Part shown: in pieces, positions 43,506-55,549 of the stretch
How the letters are laid out: every line of letters begins with the position of its first letter
How positions within the stretch are numbered: the first letter of the stretch is position 1
Source: Semisulcospira habei
Lineage: Eukaryota > Mollusca > Gastropoda > Semisulcospiridae
Assembly: GCA_036245525.1 (NCBI GenBank)
Contig: BTPG01000004.1
Location: 50,667,323 to 50,731,322, forward strand
Reading direction: 5' to 3'
DNA: 64,000 nucleotides
Made by a program: the position numbers and the translations under genes
Notes under the pieces: generated by a model
Told to the model about the DNA's origin: nothing
Seen by the model: only the letters and a program-made list of their open reading frames with translations
Database searches by the model: none

Positions 43506-43772
43506 CGTATATGCAACAGAGAAAAGGTGAGTTTTAAGCTTGGATTTGAAAATGGAAAGAGATGATGAGTGACGCACATAAGCTGGGAGAGCGTTCCATG
43601 TAATGGGACCAAAATACGAAAATGCACGATGACCTTGAGTGACCTTATTACGTCTAGGGATACGGAAAACACGAGTGTCTGAAGCAGAGCGTAGTGAGCG
43701 GGACGGTGTATACAGCTGGACAAGATCAGATAAGTAAGGAGGGGCAGAACCAGACAGATGATGTTGAAACAA
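43497..43772 (-). pseudogene. RT C-terminus of CR1/L2-like LINE
   Basis: It continues the RT ORF after a frame break or small deletion at 43,772-43,852: APPYLSDLVQLYTPSRSLRS, then FSYFGPITWNALP and FKSKLKTHLFSVAY to the stop. These motifs also occur in the 13.7 kb element. Confidence 0.85.
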
Positions 43773-43851
43773 ATAACACAGACTTTATACTGAATTCTGT
43801 ATGAAACTCAGTGGCAGCCAGTGCAAATCAGCTAGTAGAGGCATAATGTGT

Positions 43852-45539
43852 TCACGTTTCGGTACACGAAAAACGAAAAATCAGACGTGCAGCACAGTTC
43901 ATGACTCTCTGGATTTGGTCAAGAAGATTTTGCGGAACACCGGACAAAAGAGAATTGCAATAGTCTATTCGGGACAGCACAAGGGAGGTAACAAGTGTTT
44001 TGGTAACTTCAACAGTTAGCAGATGTCGAACAGTGCTGATTTCTGAGTTCAATGAATTGAAGGCAAGCTGGCAGACTTTCTTCACTTGTTCCTTCATTGT
44101 CAGCCTGTTGTCAAAAATGACACCCAAATTACGGGCCGAGCTAGAAAAGGAGATGGCGCTCTCGCCCACCATCATTGACTCAGGAAGATCAGCACTGCAC
44201 GTAGAGGAGCAGGTCATTCGGAGGGACTCAGTTTTGTCACTGTTCAGCTGGAGCTTGTTCTGTGTGGTCCATTTCTGAACATCACAAATACAAGCCTCCA
44301 TAGACTGCACCATCCAATCAACATGTTCACGAAGGGAGTGTTTGTACAATTCTGTATCATCTGCATATAAATGATAAGAAACAAAGTGACGCTCAATGAC
44401 ATGCGACAGGGGCTGTGTATACAAAGTAAAAAGAACAGGCCCCAAGACCGACCCCTGTGGAACGCCACAAAGCAGCTCAACAGGGTGGGACTCAAATCCT
44501 GTCACTGAAACCATCTGCAAGCGACCAACAAAGTAGGATTGGAAAAATTTCAGTGCTGTACTTTGAATGCCAAACACATCACGTAGGCGGGCAAGCAGAA
44601 TGTCATGGTCAATGGTATCAAACGCTGCGCTCAGATCGAGCAGAGTCAAAACAGAGATTAGATCTTCATCGCTAGCACCAAGTAGGTCATTCACAACACG
44701 CAGCAATGCTGTCTCCGTGCTATGACCAGACCTATATGCTGACTGGAACACATGCCACAGACCATTATTCTTGATATGGTCTAGCAGCTGCGTGAGCACT
44801 ATCTTTTCCAGAAGCTTTGAAAGAAAAGGTAGGTTGGATACGGGTCTGTAGTTTTTCAAACTGTTGGGATCAAGTGAAGGTTTCTTTAAGAGCGGCTTAA
44901 CAATTGCAGTTTTGAAACAGGTAGGTACAGTGCCGTGCAAGAGGGACTCATTTACAATAGCTGTAACGACTGGTACAATTGCATCTTTACATTCAAAAAG
45001 AAGGGACGAAGGCACAGGGTCTAGTTCACAGGTCTTGAGCACTACCTTTTCAGTCACTGGACTGAATCATGCAAGAGGAGTGCCAGCAAAACACTTAGAT
45101 TCAAATGAGCAAGATGTCTGTTGGTCTTACCCAAGAGTCCATTAGTCACACGGAAAAGTTCTTTGCAAGTACTTGCTGCAGCAACTTTTGCGCAGATGAA
45201 AGCAGTCTTGGCATTGGTGGTCAAGCGAGTGATCTTATACTTCAAACTATTCAGAATCTGTTTATGAACAGTCAGCCCAGACTTGAGCCAACACCTCTCT
45301 GCCTGACGCCTTTCGTGCTTCAAGGTGCGCAGTTCAGCAGCCACAGATGGGTACCAGGGCGTGGAGTAATGCTGCGACACCCGGCGGCGAGTGGCGGGAG
45401 CATGCTGGTCTAGGACAGCCCGCAGACCAGCGTTGAGTTGCTCGGCCGAGATGTGGGGACGGATGCCGACAAAGTCTGCGACATCGGCTATGAACTTGTC
45501 ATGGTCAATCCCCTTGAGGTTCCTTGAAGTCCTGGTAAC
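43852..45539 (-). pseudogene. Reverse transcriptase of CR1/L2-like LINE
   Basis: The RT domain in frame from about 45,057 shows LKNYRPVSNLPFLSKLLEK, motif A LDLSAAFDTIDHDIL, GVPQGSVLGPVLF, catalytic YADDTELY and DYCNSLLSGVP. Upstream, 45,380-45,054 and beyond encode the linker (SQHYSTPWYPS..., FRVTNGLLGK) in another frame, so there is one frameshift near 45,055. The endonuclease is absent through 5' truncation. The catalytic Asp pair is intact, yet the copy is dead. Confidence 0.88.
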
Positions 45540-45542
45540 ATC

Positions 45543-46859
45543 AGCGGTTATGCTCCGACACTCACCAACGCCGATGACGACAAGGAGGCGTTCTATGAGA
45601 GGACTCCCTCCTGAAGTTCACTCCTGCAAGTGACAAACTCATCGCGCTTGGTGACTTCAATGCTCGAGTTGGGCGCGAATGTGACTGCTGGGAAGGAGTG
45701 ATGGGCCCACACGGGCTGGGCAAGATGAACAGCAATGGACTGCTGCTGCTGACATTGTGCGCTAAGAATGGACTCGCCATCACCAACACCCTCTTCAGGC
45801 TGGCTAGTAGGTACAAGACAACATGGATGCATCCCAGGTCTAAGCAGAGGCATCTCATAGACTATGTCATTGTCGCCACCGGGATATTCGTGATGTCAGA
45901 ATCACCAGAGCCATGAGAGGAGCCGAGTGCTGGAGCGACCATCGGTTCGTGCGGTCTGTCCTAAACCTGCACATTGCACCAGCACATAGGAAGAGGCCGA
46001 AACTCACCCGACCTTCATTCAACCTGGCCAAGCTGAAGCTCCCGGACATCAAGGACAACTTCCAGTCCCACCTTGATGATCTGCTAACTGCCCATGGACC
46101 GTTGACTGGCAACCCAACTGAAATGTGGAACCAGTTCAAGGGGATGGTGACGGAGTCTGCCAAAGACGTGCTGGGACCCAAGCAGAGGGTACACCAGGAT
46201 TGGTTTGATGACAACAACGAAGAGATCAACAAGCTACTGGAGCAAAAGCGTAGTGCCTTAATTGAGTGGCAGAACGACATCAACTCCTTGTCCAAGAAAG
46301 ACCGCTTCAAACACCTCCAGAGAAAAGCCCAGAGAGAGCTCCGCAACATGCAGGACACCTGGTGGGACAGCAAGGCTTAAGAACTTCAACACTTTGCTGA
46401 ACCCAACAACTCCAAGGAGTTTTTCAGCGCTATGTAAGCTGTCTACGGCCCTGCCAGACCCAGCACAACCCCTCTCTTTTCTTCCGACGGCTGCACCTTG
46501 CTGAAGGACAAAGGCAGCATCACTGATCGCTTGAAAAGAGAACACTTCTCAAATCTGCTGAACCTGCCTTCCACTGTCGACCCCGCGTCCCTGGACATGA
46601 TTCCTCAGAAGCCGACACTGGATGACCTTGACCTTCCGCCTACCCTGGACGATGTCAAGAAAGCAATCAACCAGACTAGCTCCGGCAAGGCTGCAGGCAT
46701 GGACGGCATCCCCGCAGAGCTCTTTAAAGCGGCTGGACCTGAGACCCTTGATGCCTTCCTCAACATTCTGACATGCATCTGGGCAGAGGAGAACATGCCA
46801 CATGAATTTAGAGATGCTACAATCGTCTCCCTGTTCAAGAACAAGGGCAGGTAAAGCCT
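45543..46859 (+). pseudogene. Endonuclease C-terminus, linker and RT start of split LINE
   Basis: In consecutive frames it reads [18 protein letters not shown]; then [31 protein letters not shown] and [10 protein letters not shown] (endonuclease motifs); SDHRFV; a linker with WFDDNNEEINKLLEQK; and RT motifs SSGKAAGMDGIPAE and FRDATIVSLFKNKG. Frame breaks occur near 45,600, 45,915, 46,378, 46,435 and 46,853. Decayed beyond activity. Confidence 0.85.
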
Positions 46860-48136
46860 ACTGTGCCAATTACCGAGGGATCTCACTCTTGTCCATTGCT
46901 GGCAAGATCCTCGCGAGAGTCATCCTCAACCGCCTGATCAGCTCTGCATCTGAGGAAGCACTTACAGAGGCTCAGTGTGCCTTCAGACCCGGTCGCAGCA
47001 CAGTCGACATGGTCTTCTCTGTGGGACAGGTCCAGGAGAAGTGCATTGAGCAGCACATGGACCTCTACGCCGTCTTCATAGACCTGACCAAAGCATTCGA
47101 CACCGTGAACAGAGAAGCGCTTTGGGTCATCCTCGCAAAGCTCTGCTGCCCCAGGAAGTTCACCAACATCATTCGCCGCTTCCATGATGGAATGGTAGGA
47201 GTTGTCCAGTCAAACGGCGACACATCCGCACCCTTCGACATTTCCAACGGAGTAAAACAAGGTTGTGTTCTTGCCCCCGTGATGTTCAACCTGTTCTTCA
47301 CGTGTGTCCTGACCCATGCAGTACGCGACCTTGAGAAGGGAGTGTACCTGCAGTACAGAATAGACGGTTCTCTCTTCGACCTCCGTCGACTGAACGCCAG
47401 GACCAAGACCATCGAGAGACTGATCCCTGAGGCGCTGTTTGCCGATGACTGTGCGCTGATGGCGCACACGGAGTCTGACCTTCAGACCATCGTCAACAGG
47501 TTCTCGGAAGCCTCTCGACTGTTTGACCTCACTATCAGTCTCAACAAGACCGAGGTCCTGCACCAATCAGCCCCAGGCCCAAGAGCACCCCCACCCACAG
47601 TGTATATCGAAGGCACCGAGCTGAAGACTGTCGACCAGTTCAGGTGCCTGGGGAGCATCACCTCTTCTGATGGTACTATCGACAAGGAAATCGCAGTTCG
47701 CATCGGCAAAGCCAGCCAAGTCCTGGGTCGTCTGCGCACTCGTGTGTTGAATAACAACAACGTCAAGCTCTCCACCAAGATCAAAGTCTACAAGGGAGTA
47801 GTCCTCCCCAGCCTCCTCTACGGCTGTGAGTCATGGACGCTGTACAGAAAGCACCTGAAGCAGCTTGAACGTTTCCACATGAGATCCCTGCGCTCACTCA
47901 TGGGCATCAAATGGCAAGACAAGGTGACAAACCTGGAAGTCCTGGACAATGATGGCTTAGTGAGTGTTGAAGCCTTGATCTTAAAGACACAACTTCGCTG
48001 CACAGGCCATGTCATACGCATGGATGATTCTCGCATGCCACGCCAACTCCTGTATGGTGCACTCTCAAAAGGCCACAGGAAGCAAGGACGGCCAAAGAAA
48101 CGCTTCAAAGACTGCATAAAAGACAGCCTCAAGTAA
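46845..48136 (+). pseudogene. Reverse transcriptase and C-terminus of split LINE
   Basis: About 430 codons remain open: YRGISLLSIAGKILARVILN, motif A VFIDLTKAFDTVNRE, GVKQGCVLAPVMF, catalytic ALFADDCALMAHTE, LNKTEVLHQ, then the C-terminal region YGCESWTLYRKH...FHMRSLRSLMGIKWQD and HVIRMDDSRMPRQLLYG...KKRFKDCIKDSLK. Past the stop the text still resembles coding sequence. It is widely found in animal genomes and sometimes mis-annotated as a host gene. Confidence 0.88.
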
Positions 48137-48479
48137 TGCGTCTTCCCGGTAAAGGAACTTGAAGCACAAGCACAAGCCAGATCTGGCTGGCGTGCCGCCA
48201 CCAGGAAAGCCTGCACGTTCTTTGAACACAATCGGCGCGAACGGATCACCAGTGCCAGAGCTCGCAGAAAGACAGCGTCGACTCTCCCCACAGCTACGTT
48301 CTAGTGCCCCCATTGCCCTCGCAGGTGTGGCTCCAGGATTGGCTAGCCCAGCCACACCCGCACCCACAAATAGAAGTCATGCACAATGGCGACATCATCG
48401 GTTTTCGATGGTGTACCCATCACTTATTTAAATACTGACTGCCTGACCGCAAATAAGTAAGTAAGTAAATAAGTAATAA

Positions 48480-49768
48480 ACGGTGTCGCAGATTAACCCC
48501 GGCCGGAGCCTCAGTTATTGCTTTGGGCGCTAGAACCGAGCTGTTCTTTGGTATGCGCTTGGTCTACGAGCTAGTCGTGGATGTGACAATAGACAAAATG
48601 ATCAGGATCAAAATTCAAAGGAAAATATATGTCATTCTTTTGTCAGTTTCTTCAATCTATACATTAAAATAGGTTTTCGAAATATTTTCCTTTTGTGAAT
48701 TTTTATACCATGCGTCATTTTGGTCCAGCATCACATCCATGAGAAGCCCTCACTGAAACACTCTTGACTCGAAGAATCATTTGCAAATTATGTGAAATCA
48801 CCAGTCGTTTATTGAAGTAACACCATGACACAAGTTGTCAGACACAGGAACACCAGGTAGCATCATTGTTTTCATTTTGTTTTGTATGAACTTCACGTTT
48901 TAGATGTGACATAGGCATTGTGGACAAAGTTCGTAATTAGATAAAACTGTTTAAATACGGGTTGTTTTACTTCAAATCATTAGAGACTCTATAAAAAGAA
49001 TACACTTTGAAAGCATGAGAAGTGTGTGGAACTTTAGGGTAAGATGTAGCTTTACTGTATCTCTGTTCGAGGAATGTATGATGGGTGTGACACACCTGAA
49101 GCGAACCACAGAAAAAGTGTTTGGTAAGGGGTTATACTGCAAACAAAGTGACTGCAAATAAATGACAAATATTCAATAATCAAATGTCATGGTCAAGCAG
49201 TGGGAGAAGGGGAAGACAATGGCTGGACGGTCAGCTGTCTGTGAGAGCCCGCACAAAGTCGCGCTACAGTGGTGTTAGAAAAACCGCTTGCGCAAATCCA
49301 AGACAGTACGCACAGCGCTATATTTGGTACCAATGAAGGTCTTTTCCTGCCCTTTTTCACGGTGCCTAGCGCATGTTTGAATTCAAGAGAAAACTGTATC
49401 AGATTTTGATCTGAAATTTTCAAATTTTACTCATGGAATTTGTTGTGTCGGAATGAACGAGGGGCACACGCGGCAGGCACCAGTGAAAAGCTCGTTCAAA
49501 AACCTTTCGATCGATTATCATCTGACTCTTATGATCAAAATAATCTTGGATTTGCGCAGTGGCGCTAAAAATGACACCCCCACACGCAAACACTCATTCA
49601 CAACGTCGCCCGCGATAGAAGTTCGTCAACGATGACGCAAACTTTGCTTGTGGCTTTGCAGAAAACATTGCGCAAGTACACACATTTTTATGCCTAATGA
49701 TAGGCAATGAAGAACATCACAGAACTGCAAAACCATTCGTGGATGAGGCTGTTTCAATAGACGGTTAT
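48480..49768. other. Intergenic, no gene seen
   Basis: No recognised ORF. A GGAGCCTCAGTTATTG / GGTATGCGCTTGGTC stretch at 48,505-48,570 resembles, inverted, parts of 18,880-18,900 and 20,095-20,140, so it is a dispersed repeat fragment. Confidence 0.35.
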
Positions 49769-49895
49769 GAACCTGACATGCTAATGCATACAGTCGAACT
49801 ATTACATAATCTGCAGCATCAGTAGAAGAGTATTAGGTAATAGGAAACTTATCACTAACTATACGAATAGTAGCATAAGGGAGCCGAACATACTA

Positions 49896-50270
49896 TTACT
49901 TCTGAAGTAAATATTTATGGAGGCGATCTTTGAAGACGCTAATCTTACAAATTGATTTCAGGTGTGGAGGTAAAATATTCCACGCTTTAGCGCCTGAAAA
50001 GGGCAGGCTGGTTTCACAGATGTCTAATTTTATTTTTGGAAGGTGGATCGAGCTATTTCTCGTGTTTTTCCTATTATTATCGGAAAATAGAGTTTTTAGA
50101 TAGGGTGGGGCTTTTCCGTGCATGATCTTGTGCAGTAGAACACAGCTATTAAATTCAAACCGTTTTTTCAATGTTAGTACCTTGAGAGATATTAATTTTT
50201 CGTCAGTCGAAGTAGGACCGGGAAGTATTAATTTAATGCCTAGACGATACAAGGAATTAACTTTTTTCAT
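49896..50270 (-). pseudogene. RT C-terminus, distal duplicate
   Basis: It encodes MKKVNSLYRLGIKLILPGPT, LLHKIMHGKAPPYLKTLF, AKAWNILPPHLKSI and FKDRLHKYLLQK, ending at a natural stop. It is more complete than the copy at 50,664-51,160, which ends early (SLSFFRR) and lacks a few codons (FNRLLHK). Confidence 0.8.
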
Positions 50271-50316
50271 GTGAACTTCGCTGCATCCATCCCAGACGGT
50301 AGAACTGGAAAGAGAG

Positions 50317-50470
<154 letters not shown>

Positions 50471-50663
50471 ACGTTTTTATTCAGGATAAGAAGTTTTAGG
50501 CATAGCAATGCCTATCTTCCAAACTGTCCTGCTACTCTACACATATAAAAATACATCAGACGATACATCAAAAGATAAAACATATGTAAGTAAAAAGACC
50601 CATCCCCCCTCCCACCCTCAGAGAGAAAAAATAAAATAAAAAAATATATATATACACAGGTCT

Positions 50664-51160
50664 GAACCTGACATGTTAATGCAGACAGTCGAACTATTAC
50701 ATATTCTGCAGCAACAGTAGAAGAGTATTAGGTAATAGGAAACTTGTCACTAACTATACGAATAGTAGCATAAGGGAGCCGAACATACTATTACTTCTGA
50801 AGTAAATATTTATGGAGGCGATCTTTGAAGACGCTAATCTTACAAATTGATTTCAGGTGTGGAGGTAAAACATTCCACGCTTTAGCGCCTGAAAAAAGAC
50901 AGACTGGTTTTACAGATGTCTAATCTAATTTTTGGAAGGTGGATCGAGCTATTTCTCGTGTTTTTCCTATTATTGTTGGAAAATAGAGTTTTTAGATAGG
51001 GTGGGGCTTTTCCGTGCATGACCTTGTGCAGTAGGCGATTAAATTCAAACTGTTTTTTAAATGTTAGTAACTTGAGAGATATTAATTTTTCGTCAGTCGA
51101 AGTAGGACCGGGAAGTATTAATGTAATGCCCCGACAATACAACGAATTAACTTTTTTCAT
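50664..51160 (-). pseudogene. RT C-terminus, proximal duplicate
   Basis: MKKVNSLYCRGITLILPGPT..., directly continuous with upstream RT sequence (SSGMDAAKFT), so this is the original position. It has one in-frame deletion and a premature end relative to the duplicate. Confidence 0.8.
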
Positions 51161-52303
51161 GTGAACTTCGCTGCATCCATCCCAGACGATAGTTGAGAAC
51201 TGTAGTCACAATCCGTTTTGATATGCGCATGGAAAAAGTGTTTACGGATATCAGTATTAACTATATGGCGTAGTTTAGATAACAGGAACAGATTTTTGGA
51301 GATTGTTTTGCATATGGAGTCAGTATGCGGTTCCCAGCTTAATTGGTTGTCCACTATAACGCCTAATAAGCGATGCCTAGTTACTTGTTCTACAGGCTGG
51401 CTATCTAAGGAGAGTGTTAAAGGTGGTAGGCCATACTGGTGTTTCTGACGTGTAGTAACTAACATGCTCTTTGTCTTTGGAATACTAATAATCATGTAAT
51501 TATCACTGCACCAGCCTGCTACTTCATCAAGACTTTGTTGGAGTACCTTATTAATGGTCGCGATATCTTTATCAGATGTGTGTATGGTCGTGTCATCTGC
51601 GAACAGATCGCAGTTTGCGTCTGAATGAGATATGCACAGTGGCAGATCATTAATAAATAGATTAAATAATAAGGGCCCTAGAATAGATCCCTGCGGAACA
51701 CCGCAAGTTACTAAACCGTCAGAGGAATATTTGCCATTTAGCAGTAATTTCTGCGTTCTGTCCCTGAGATAGGAAGATATAAAGGAGACAGTAGTTAGAA
51801 TGGTAGTTTTTTTTTAGTAGGATAGAGTGGTTGACAAGATCAAAAGCTTTTTTCAAGTCAAGAAAGATTGTACCTGATACTTTACTGTCATTTATGGCAG
51901 AGAGCCATTTATCAATTAAATGATTGAGGGCAGTTTGGCACGAATGTAGAGGTCGAAATCCTGATTGTGCTGCAGTTATCAGATTGTTTTGCTTCAGAAA
52001 GTTTAGAAGATGAGTATGGATATGTTTCTCGAGCGGTTTTGAAATACACGATAATATGGAAATGGGTCTGTACTCGATTAGGTCGCATAAATCTTTGCTT
52101 TTAGGAAGAGGGATTACATTCGCTTTTTTTTTTAGCTCGTCGGGAAAAACGTTATGTCTGATCGATAAATTATAAATAAAGGTCAGGGATTCGACGACGT
52201 AGGGCAGAGATAGTTTTAAAATTTGACTATTAATACCATCTCGACCGCAAGACGATTTGTTCTTTAAAATGGAAATAGATTTGCCTACATCTAGGACAGT
52301 CAT
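51157..52303 (-). pseudogene. Reverse transcriptase of CR1-group LINE
   Basis: It encodes SSCGRDGINSQILK, IEYRPISILSCISKPLEK, SGFRPLHSCQTAL and motif A IFLDLKKAFDLVNHSILL. The frame then slips at an A9 run (about 51,807-51,815). It resumes VTCGVPQGSILGPLLFNLFI, the catalytic FADDTTIHT near 51,600, and MIISIPKTKSMLVTTRQK to SSGMDAAK. One homopolymer indel is the main lesion in the RT core. Confidence 0.85.
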
Positions 52304-52410
52304 AAGCGGTACTAAAAATGGGCCGCAGGCTCTCTGTTGACTATGGTGACGTAGTTGATGAGAGCAAGTGTAGTTTACACGGTTAGGGTTCGCCAGAGTA
52401 TGAGCAACAG

Positions 52411-53480
52411 TTATGAAGTGAGCGTTGAACGCATCAGCAGTAAGATCGGGCGGAATATTAGGCGATGTTTACTGTTACCTTTGGTGAGATTGTTTATTAC
52501 TTGCCTGACTGAACGGATATCTTTGCCGTCGGCAATAACTTGTTCTGCATTTTGCCTCTGTGCTTTACGAACTAGAGATTTGACATGGTTTCGCTGCTTC
52601 TTGTATTCAGTAAATTTCTTGTCTTGTTTTAATTCATCTCTTACTTCCATTGCTTGTTTTATCTCACCAGAGAGCCATTTTGGCATAATAGGATATTTGA
52701 CGCGTTTGATGCGCTTAGGCGCGTGTCTATCCAGAACGGCGAGAAACAGCTCGTACCAGCGTGACAGGGCATCGTTAAGGTTTTTGCAGTTTTGTATATC
52801 ATAAAATGGTACTAAAGGTCATATAAAAAAGCAGTTTGGTCGAATTTTTTAGAACATCTATACATTATGGTAGTGTGTCCTTTGATTGACTGTTTAGCTA
52901 ACCTAACAGACAACGTAAAACAAACAGGAAAGTGATCACTAATGGAAATATTAGGTACCCTAACATTTTTTTTTACAACGCTGACATTTGTGGTATATAC
53001 ATGGTCTATCAGCGCTGAAGATGAGGAAGTAACTCTAGTAGGTGACTGGACAAGCTGTTTCAACCCTAAAAAATTCAACATGGATCTCCACGAAGTGTGT
53101 CCTTGCTTTTGCAAGTCTATGTTGAAGTCTCCCAAGATATGTACATCACCTTTGGACTCCTGAACCACATTCATCATTAATACAAACTCGTCCTGCCAGG
53201 AGGCTAAGGCCGCTGGGATTTTATATACAAAACCTATCAGAACAGGCGAGGACTTGGTCGTTTTAACTTCTAACCACATGCACTCTATATTAGGGGATTC
53301 TAAATCACAACGCCTCTTTACATAGTTGTTGATGGAATGTGTACGTACACTGCTAGGCCAGTATGGCCGGGGGCTGATGCATCTCGTCTGAGAATGGAGT
53401 AATTGTATATAGCTATGGCATGGTCACTAATGTTAGCTGTTAGACGAGATTCCGTAAATCCAAAAATGTGAAATGGTGAG
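52411..53480 (-). pseudogene. Endonuclease and linker of CR1-group LINE
   Basis: Reading 53,480 to 52,411: FGFTESRLTANISDHAIAIY with later stops, then VLIGFVYKIP, DVHILGDFNIDLQ, SALIDHVYTTN and NISISDHFPVCF (endonuclease motifs including D-x-N and SDH). The linker WLSGEIKQAMEVRDELKQDK...YKKQRNHVKSLVRKAQRQ then leads to the RT. Several frame breaks. Confidence 0.82.
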
Positions 53481-54264
53481 GTGGTTTAGGAGAATAGTTA
53501 TATCTGGTATTTTGTGACAAAGGTGATACACATTAAGATGACCGATATTAAAAAATGAATGCTGTTGCCATCTGTTGACATATTAAAAGGGAAAGTATAG
53601 ATAGTCAAGCAGAACAAAGCAAAAACAATAATAACAACAAATACAAAAATAAACAAAATCAAGAAAACAATGTGTGGGCTGAGGAAAGAAAATCGTGTAA
53701 ACACCTAGCATGTAATTACACTCACAAACCTGATTTAGGCGATTTAGTATGTAATTACACAATATAAAGTGTCTAAGTATCCAATTGGTACTAGAGGATT
53801 CCAATAGTCAAGAGCTGTAGGAGGTTCAAACAAACTATCACACGCTCAAACAATCTTAACACGTGACTGCTGGCGGTGACTAGCGCAATCACAGCAGACA
53901 ACACGCAGTCAATACAATCCGTCACTCCTTTGTTTGGATTAGCTGTGTCGCCGACTGAGAAACCACTCGAGTATTGAATTGTTTCACTCTGAACAGACGC
54001 ACTGGTTAGCTTTTCTCCGGAAAGCAGGAATAAGCAAGGTTGTCAAGCAACGCAATAAAAGTCCACCGTGCTCTATGTTATAGTCCAGACACAGGCTTAA
54101 AGATAGATCCCTTTGGGTCCATGCAACAACATACGTAGTTGTAATAGTTACCGTGTACGAAGAAAAAGTCACATTCGTGGTATAAATGAGATGTCATGCA
54201 ACAGTTTGTGATAAAAAATAAATAAAAACAGAGACTCTTAAAAATACTGTTGTGTCTATAACAT
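53481..54264. other. Intergenic, no gene seen
   Basis: No recognised ORF. An A-rich AACAATAATAACAAC tract lies near 53,625-53,665. Confidence 0.35.
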
Positions 54265-54379
54265 GACGTGGGGCGAGGTTCCTGGTCAGGAAGGTGGCAG
54301 TGTGGTCGACTACGGCGATGTCCGCATGTCTGCAGGCTGCGTAGAGGTTGTCGTTGGATTTTGTTGCGGCTGCAAACAG
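54265..54379 (-). pseudogene. 115-bp fragment of the SGNH ORF
   Basis: Almost identical to 59,697-59,812 (GACGTGGGGCGAGGTTCCTG...GTTGCGGCTGCAAACA); on the minus strand it encodes part of KSNDNL.AACR.ADIAVVDHTA and TFLTRNLAPR. It stops exactly where the inverted-repeat element begins. Confidence 0.85.
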
Positions 54380-55288
54380 ATCGCACAGCTTATTTATTCA
54401 TCCAGGCCCCGTGCATAAGCATATCTGGTCAAATAAAAATCCCCTTGGTTTGAGTACTGACAATTCTGCCAGCGCTAGCCTCACCTATCTGGTTTGTGAG
54501 TTTGTGATAATAAGTTTATGCAAAAGCAAATCACCTTGTCAATCTAAAATGTCATAAAAGTCTGTATGTCTGAAAGTCTATGTTTACTATTACAAATAAA
54601 GCAATGGATGACATCCTCCTCCACTCCAAATATCAGATCAGTGCTGACATTGTGTCGAAAAGACTCTCACAGCAGTTAAAAGAAAATGTTATGAAGAGTC
54701 TCTGTGACACAATCTTGTATCGGCATGGTCTCATTCGCTAAATCATTGTTTATTATTGTGTCGCAGTGACTCACATAAAATCAAGCTTAGATGATGTTAT
54801 GAAGAGTCCCTGTGACACAATTCTGTATCAATATAGTTTCATAACCTAAATCATGGTTTCCATTGTGTCGCAGCGACTCACACAACACCAAGATTCATTA
54901 ATGTTAGGAAGAGTCTCTGTGACACAATCTTGTATCAGCATAATTTGTATCAGCATAGTTTGATATGCTAAATCATCGCATAGTATTATTAAGTTTTGTC
55001 ACGTTAATGTCATTAAGAGTCTCAGTGACACAATCTTGCGAACTGTACTGTTTAATAAATCGTTGCAGCATGCACTGTGTCGCAGCGACTCATAAAACAT
55101 TAAATACTCTGTCAAACAATCTTGTATCGGCACTGTCTGACGAAATCGAGGTTTGCATTGTGTCGCACTGACTGTACTTAACATGAGGTATTGTTGATGC
55201 CACGAGGATTCGCTGCAACACAATCATGTACAAACACAGGCAAATATGCTTATGCACGGGGCCTGGATGAATAAATAAGCTGTGCGAT
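54380..55288. mobile_element. 909-bp element with 45-bp perfect TIRs and internal tandem repeats
   Basis: Positions 54,380-54,424 and 55,244-55,288 are exact inverted copies (ATCGCACAGCTTATTTATTC...). A 60-bp module shared with 20,933-20,993 follows the left TIR. Then come about four units of ~107 bp starting at 54,686, 54,794, 54,901 and about 55,005. Each unit pairs GAGTCTCTGTGACACAAT with ATTGTGTCGCAGTGACTC and so could fold. No ORF and no visible target duplication. Confidence 0.8.
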
Positions 55289-55549
55289 TTGTCTCATAGG
55301 CCATGGGATGACTCGGTCGTTCGTTTCATTCCGCTAATATTGAAAGTATATGACAAAATTTGACTTGTTTTTAAGAGTATAAATATAGTTAATCCTAAAA
55401 CAAATGAGATCTCCACAAAATAGTTGCGCACTGCTTTGTAATCATGGACTATTATATCCCAAATTTGTCTGTTTACAAGTTACAAAGGGAGAGTATGGGA
55501 GACCCAATAACAGCAAAAGTCGACAGAGGTTGCGTCCCCTGCTTGAATA
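55289..55549. other. Upstream of the PIN/CXC gene
   Basis: No promoter motif identified with confidence. An upstream ATG (55,444) opens a 62-codon frame that ends before exon 1's frame begins to look conserved. Confidence 0.3.

Larger units (their letters stand above)
45540..48478 (+). mobile_element. RTE-like LINE, 3' part (split by nested insertion)
   Basis: It resumes the split element and runs through endonuclease, linker and RT to a 3' end with TAAGTAAGTAAGTAAATAAG at about 48,454-48,474. It is collinear with 61,540 onwards. Confidence 0.85.

Noticed and set aside
45562..46545. Minus-strand ORFs opposite the split LINE
   Set aside because: Antisense shadows of the endonuclease/RT coding frames.
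46802..48136. 444-codon ORF as a host gene (such ORFs are often mislabelled)
   Set aside because: RT motifs and collinearity with the LINE at 61-64 kb identify it as a retrotransposon remnant; its first codons come from a frame break, not a true start.
54370..55310. Target-site duplication for the 909-bp TIR element
   Set aside because: Flanks (AAACAG and TTGTCT) do not match; none could be claimed.
55295..55312. GGCCATGGGA match between 55.3 kb and the SGNH region at 59.2 kb
   Set aside because: Short, inverted and not collinear with the 115-bp fragment; likely chance.
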